Below, in pieces: positions 6,163-7,905 of a stretch of 7,905 bases of DNA. The position numbers were made by a program, and so were the translations under genes. A model generated the notes under the pieces. That model did no database searches, was not told the origin of the DNA, and saw nothing but the letters and a program-made list of their open reading frames with translations. The number at the start of each line of letters is the position of its first letter. Within the stretch, counting starts at the first letter, position 1. Source of the DNA: Acidobacteria bacterium 37-71-11 (GTDB taxonomy: Bacteria > Acidobacteriota > Thermoanaerobaculia > Thermoanaerobaculales > Thermoanaerobaculaceae); NCBI GenBank assembly GCA_002279285.1, contig NCBR01000108.1, forward strand, positions 1 through 7,905. The letters are read 5' to 3'.

Positions 6163-6230
6163 AGGCGTTGCGCTGCGGCGGTTCGCGTGCTCATGTGGCC
6201 TCCGGCCACACTCCGCCGCGGCCGCCTGGC
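6160..6230. repeat. Nested 71-bp palindrome C of the intergenic cluster
   Basis: Three co-linear pairings fold onto one axis. GCCAGGCG (6160-6167) pairs with CGCCTGGC (6223-6230). GCTGCGGCGG (6172-6181) pairs with CCGCCGCGGC (6213-6222), one mismatch. TGTGGCC (6194-6200) pairs with GGCCACA (6204-6210) around a TCC loop. Bulges of 4 and 12 nt occur on the left side, with 0 and 2 nt on the right. The layout resembles a REP/MITE-like unit or a structured RNA rather than a terminator. Its identity and copy number in the genome are unknown. Confidence 0.65.
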
Positions 6231-6320
6231 GCGCCTTGCGATAGGCCCAACGGCGGCGGCGCGGCTACACGCCCCAAGCTCCGACGCTCTGCCTGCCGGC
6301 GGCGCACGCCCTTCGGGATT

Positions 6321-6665
6321 TCAGTCAGGCTCGGAGGTGAGTCGCTCGACCTCCGCGCGGAGGGTGGGGAGCTTGGAGGTCACGATGTCCCAGACGATGC
6401 GCGGGTCCACCTCGGCGTAGCCGTGGATCAGGATGTTGCGGAACGCGATGATGCGTGCGTGTTCGCTGATGCGCTCGGCCAGGCCGGGGTCGCGTCGGGC
6501 GAGCTGCGCCAGCGCTTCCCCGATGATTTCGAACTGTCGTTCGACGCCGGAACGCAGCAGCTCATCCTTGGCGAAGCCCTGGACGTCGCGCCCCTTGGTG
6601 AACGTCGCGATCCTCTCCGCGGCGGCACGGATGTCGTAGAGGTACTTCCGGCTCTCAGGCTGCAT
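6321..6665 (-). CDS. hepT: HepT-like HEPN toxin (DUF86 ribonuclease), type VII toxin-antitoxin
   Basis: This 114-residue, mostly helical protein carries the HEPN active-site motif R-X4-H-X-Y as RNILIHGY (Arg76, His81, Tyr83), within the typical DUF86 context VERQFEIIGEAL...FRNILIHGY. Length and layout (YLYDIRAAAERIATFTKG near the N-terminus) match HepT. HepT toxins are metal-independent RNases; in the characterised Shewanella pair, the cognate MntA inactivates HepT by adding AMP groups to the motif tyrosine, and Tyr83 is the equivalent here. The ATG at 6665 lies inside the 3' end of mntA, an 11-nt overlap that implies one mRNA and translational coupling. All key residues are present, so the toxin is likely functional. 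No clear terminator follows. Confidence 0.9.
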   Translation of the reverse strand: MQPESRKYLYDIRAAAERIATFTKGRDVQGFAKDELLRSGVERQFEIIGEALAQLARRDPGLAERISEHARIIAFRNILIHGYAEVDPRIVWDIVTSKLPTLRAEVERLTSEPD

Positions 6666-6963
6666 AAAGCTCTGTCCGGCTGGCTTCGATGGCCCGTAGG
6701 AGGTACGGGTTGGTCACTGCACTTGGCATCACGAGGTCCACCGGCCGCCCGAGAAGCGCCTCGAGCCGTTCCTTCAAGCCAAAATAGGCGTCGGCCCATT
6801 CGCCCGGACGTAACTCGGCGAACTCGACGAGGAAATCGACGTCGCTGGATGCCGGGTCGAACGAACCGGTCGCGGCGGACCCGAAGAGTTCGAGACGCCG
6901 GACGCGGAAGCTCCGGCACAACGCCTCGATCTCATCCTGGTGGTCGGCAACTAGACGTTCCAT
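6655..6963 (-). CDS. mntA: MntA-like minimal nucleotidyltransferase antitoxin
   Basis: This 102-residue protein has the nucleotidyltransferase signature LFGSAATGSFDPASSDVDF: Gly28-Ser29, then the metal-binding Asp41 and Asp43, with a third acidic residue, Asp76, in GRPVDLVMP. The spacing between GS and DxD is 11, typical of this FDPxxSDVDFLVEF subfamily. MntA antitoxins use ATP to AMPylate and silence the partner HepT toxin. An in-frame ATG at 6990 would add nine residues, but the ATG at 6963 has AGGAG six bases upstream and gives the usual N-terminus. A TATGCT at 6991-6986 could be its -10 box, though no good -35 is visible. The antitoxin gene comes first and overlaps hepT by 11 nt. Confidence 0.9.
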   Translation of the reverse strand: MERLVADHQDEIEALCRSFRVRRLELFGSAATGSFDPASSDVDFLVEFAELRPGEWADAYFGLKERLEALLGRPVDLVMPSAVTNPYLLRAIEASRTELYAA

Positions 6964-7057
6964 CGCTCGCTCCTGAGACACGGTAAGCATAGCGCAAGTT
7001 TCCGCACGACCGAGTCTTTCTACCGAAACCGTTCGCGCCGTGCGACAATCTCATGTC
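6964..7057. promoter_or_regulatory. Divergent promoter region between mntA and the MmeI-like gene
   Basis: This 94-bp gap must hold start signals for both directions and is locally more AT-rich than its surroundings. Rightwards, GACAAT (7044-7049) lies 8 nt before the ATG at 7058, where no Shine-Dalgarno is visible. A leaderless or near-leaderless transcript is therefore possible. Leftwards, TATGCT (6991-6986) is a possible -10 for mntA. Neither has a convincing -35, and no clear operator palindrome was found. Confidence 0.4.
6970..6974 (-). promoter_or_regulatory. Shine-Dalgarno site deciding the mntA start
   Basis: The minus strand reads AGGAG here, six bases before the ATG at 6963. The upstream in-frame ATG at 6990 has no comparable purine tract, so the shorter product is preferred. 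Confidence 0.7.
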
Positions 7058-7905
7058 ATGAACGCGCAGGAGTTCATCGGGAAGTGGCGCCAGACTGAGC
7101 TGCGCGAGCGGCAGGCGTGCCAGGAGCACTTCCTCGACCTGTGCGAGCTGGTCGGCCACCCCAAGCCCGCGGCGTTCGACCCAACCGGCGAGCGCTTCTG
7201 CTTCGAGCGCGGGGCGAAGAAGCTCGGCGGCGAGGAGGGCTGGGCCGACGTCTGGCGCAAGGACCACTTCGGCTGGGAGTACAAGGGCAAGCGCAAGGAC
7301 CTCAAGGCCGCCTACAAGCAGCTCAACGACTACCGCGAGGACCTCGAGAACCCGCCGCTGCTCGTCGTCTGCGACATGGAGCGCATCGAGATCCACACCA
7401 ACTTCACCAACACCGACTCGCAGGTGTACGACCTGAGCCTCGACGACCTCGCCACGCCCGCGGGGATGCGCACCCTGCGCGCCGTCTTCTTCGACCCGGA
7501 GAGCCTCCGTCCGACGCGGCAGCGCGTCGAGATCACGAAGGAGGTCGCGCGCAACGTCGGCGAGCTGGCGCAGGCGCTGCGCTTGCGGGGCGTCGATCCG
7601 CACGATGCGGCGCGCTTCCTCGACCGCCTCGTCTTCTGCATGTTCGCCGAGGACGTCGGCCTGCTGCGCAAGGGCCTGTTCGGCGAGGTCCTGGCCAACG
7701 CCCGCCAGGACCCGAAACGCCTGCGCCCGATGCTCTCGACCCTTTTCGACGCGATGGCCTCGGGCGGGTTCTTCGGCTCCGAGGAGATCAAGCGCTTCAA
7801 CGGCAACCTGTTCAACGACGCGGCCGTGCTCGACCTGCGGCCCAACGAGATCGCCCTGCTCGACGCGGCCGCCAAGGCCGACTGGAGCGACGTCGAGCCC
7901 GCGGT
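7058..7905 (+). CDS. MmeI-like (type IIL) restriction-modification enzyme, N-terminal part
   Basis: The frame from ATG 7058 stays open for 282 codons to the right edge, so the gene is cut by the window. The start MNAQEFIGKWRQTELRERQACQ, the FLDLCELVG segment, PTGERFCFERGAKK and GWADVWRKDHFGWEYKGK are characteristic of the N-terminal nuclease domain of MmeI-type enzymes. Asp64, Glu74 and Lys76 give the D-X9-E-X-K catalytic motif known from MmeI (D70, E80, K82). Residues about 85-130 complete the nuclease fold, and FLDRLVFCMFAEDVGLL (187-203) begins the helical linker before the expected N6-adenine methyltransferase and target-recognition domains, which lie outside. Such proteins are usually about 900-1000 residues and both cut and methylate DNA. 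No Shine-Dalgarno is visible. Related large methyltransferases also occur in multi-gene defence systems, so a stand-alone role is not certain. Confidence 0.88.
   Translation, partial: MNAQEFIGKWRQTELRERQACQEHFLDLCELVGHPKPAAFDPTGERFCFERGAKKLGGEEGWADVWRKDHFGWEYKGKRKDLKAAYKQLNDYREDLENPPLLVVCDMERIEIHTNFTNTDSQVYDLSLDDLATPAGMRTLRAVFFDPESLRPTRQRVEITKEVARNVGELAQALRLRGVDPHDAARFLDRLVFCMFAEDVGLLRKGLFGEVLANARQDPKRLRPMLSTLFDAMASGGFFGSEEIKRFNGNLFNDAAVLDLRPNEIALLDAAAKADWSDVEPA

Larger units (their letters stand above)
5985..6320. other. 336-bp non-coding, palindrome-rich intergenic region
   Basis: This stretch separates hepT from the radical SAM gene, both on the minus strand. Open frames cross it on both strands, but they are Arg/Pro/Ala-rich with no family resemblance and look like GC-driven frames. 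It holds the inverted repeats listed separately (5988-6017, 6072-6111, 6134-6162, 6160-6230) and a short palindrome, CCGACGTCGG, at 6053-6062. In 6231-6320 I see only GC-rich sequence with short repeats of CGGCGG and GCCGGC, and nothing resembling a gene or a good terminator for hepT. Confidence 0.6.

Noticed and set aside
5985..6209. 75-codon N-terminal extension of the radical SAM gene from ATG 6209
   Set aside because: The extra sequence is encoded by the palindrome cluster and has no family resemblance; homologues begin near the residues after GTG 5984.
6167..6251. Integron attC-like site: GTTGCGC at 6167-6173 and GCCCAAC at 6245-6251
   Set aside because: An attC site runs from RYYYAAC to GTTRRRY. 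Here the order is reversed, one box breaks the consensus, and no integrase or cassette array is visible.
3633..6986. Very long plus-strand open frame (1117 codons) across the radical SAM gene
   Set aside because: It is antisense to a clear family protein and rich in Arg, Gly, Ala, Val and Asp with no domain resemblance. GC-rich codon use leaves the opposite frame free of stops.
6932..7603. Minus-strand 223-codon frame opposite the MmeI-like gene
   Set aside because: It is the antisense shadow of a plus-strand gene with clear MmeI-type motifs that stays open to the window edge.

Overview
The window is uniformly GC-rich and mostly bacterial chromosomal coding DNA with G/C-ending codons. It holds eight protein genes and one gene remnant. 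The mix (bacterial S10 carboxypeptidase, a TIGR03960-TIGR03936 radical SAM fusion, lipoprotein signal peptide, DoxX) fits a Gram-negative-type, GC-rich phylum such as Acidobacteria, Deltaproteobacteria/Myxococcota or Gemmatimonadota. The sequence alone does not settle the phylum.

Left part (1-1644). The minus strand begins with a piece of rsmB (16S rRNA m5C967 methyltransferase). It contains motif IV (DAPCSATG) but lacks the upstream SAM-binding motif, so it looks 5'-truncated. The recognisable similarity ends about where three tandem hairpins (171-242) begin. Those hairpins form the leader of a DoxX-family membrane protein (256-708). A YfcE/MJ0936-type metallophosphoesterase follows, probably starting at a TTG that overlaps the doxX stop. 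A small lipoprotein gene (1324-1644) follows, with a promoter placed so that its mRNA would be leaderless.

Middle part (1645-5984). A 197-bp gap carries a dRS3/REP-like palindrome and a candidate promoter. It precedes an exported S10 serine carboxypeptidase-like protein (1842-3398) with an intact Ser-Asp-His triad. This gene converges, with a 12-bp gap, on a large minus-strand gene (5984-3411). That gene fuses a B12-binding-type radical SAM protein to a radical-SAM-linked DUF2344 domain.

Right part (5985-7905). A 336-bp non-coding stretch is packed with inverted repeats: one around the translation start of the radical SAM gene and three clustered further upstream. Beyond it lies what looks like the edge of a defence island. 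This is a minus-strand mntA-hepT (MNT/HEPN, type VII) toxin-antitoxin pair, divergent by 94 bp from the N-terminal 282 codons of an MmeI-like (type IIL) restriction-modification enzyme that runs off the right edge. Its nuclease signature D-X9-E-X-K is intact.

No tRNA, rRNA, CRISPR array or transposase gene was seen. The most notable points are the nested hairpin cluster next to the defence genes, the truncated rsmB with palindromes at its breakpoint, and the TA/R-M pairing. None of these proves a new system.
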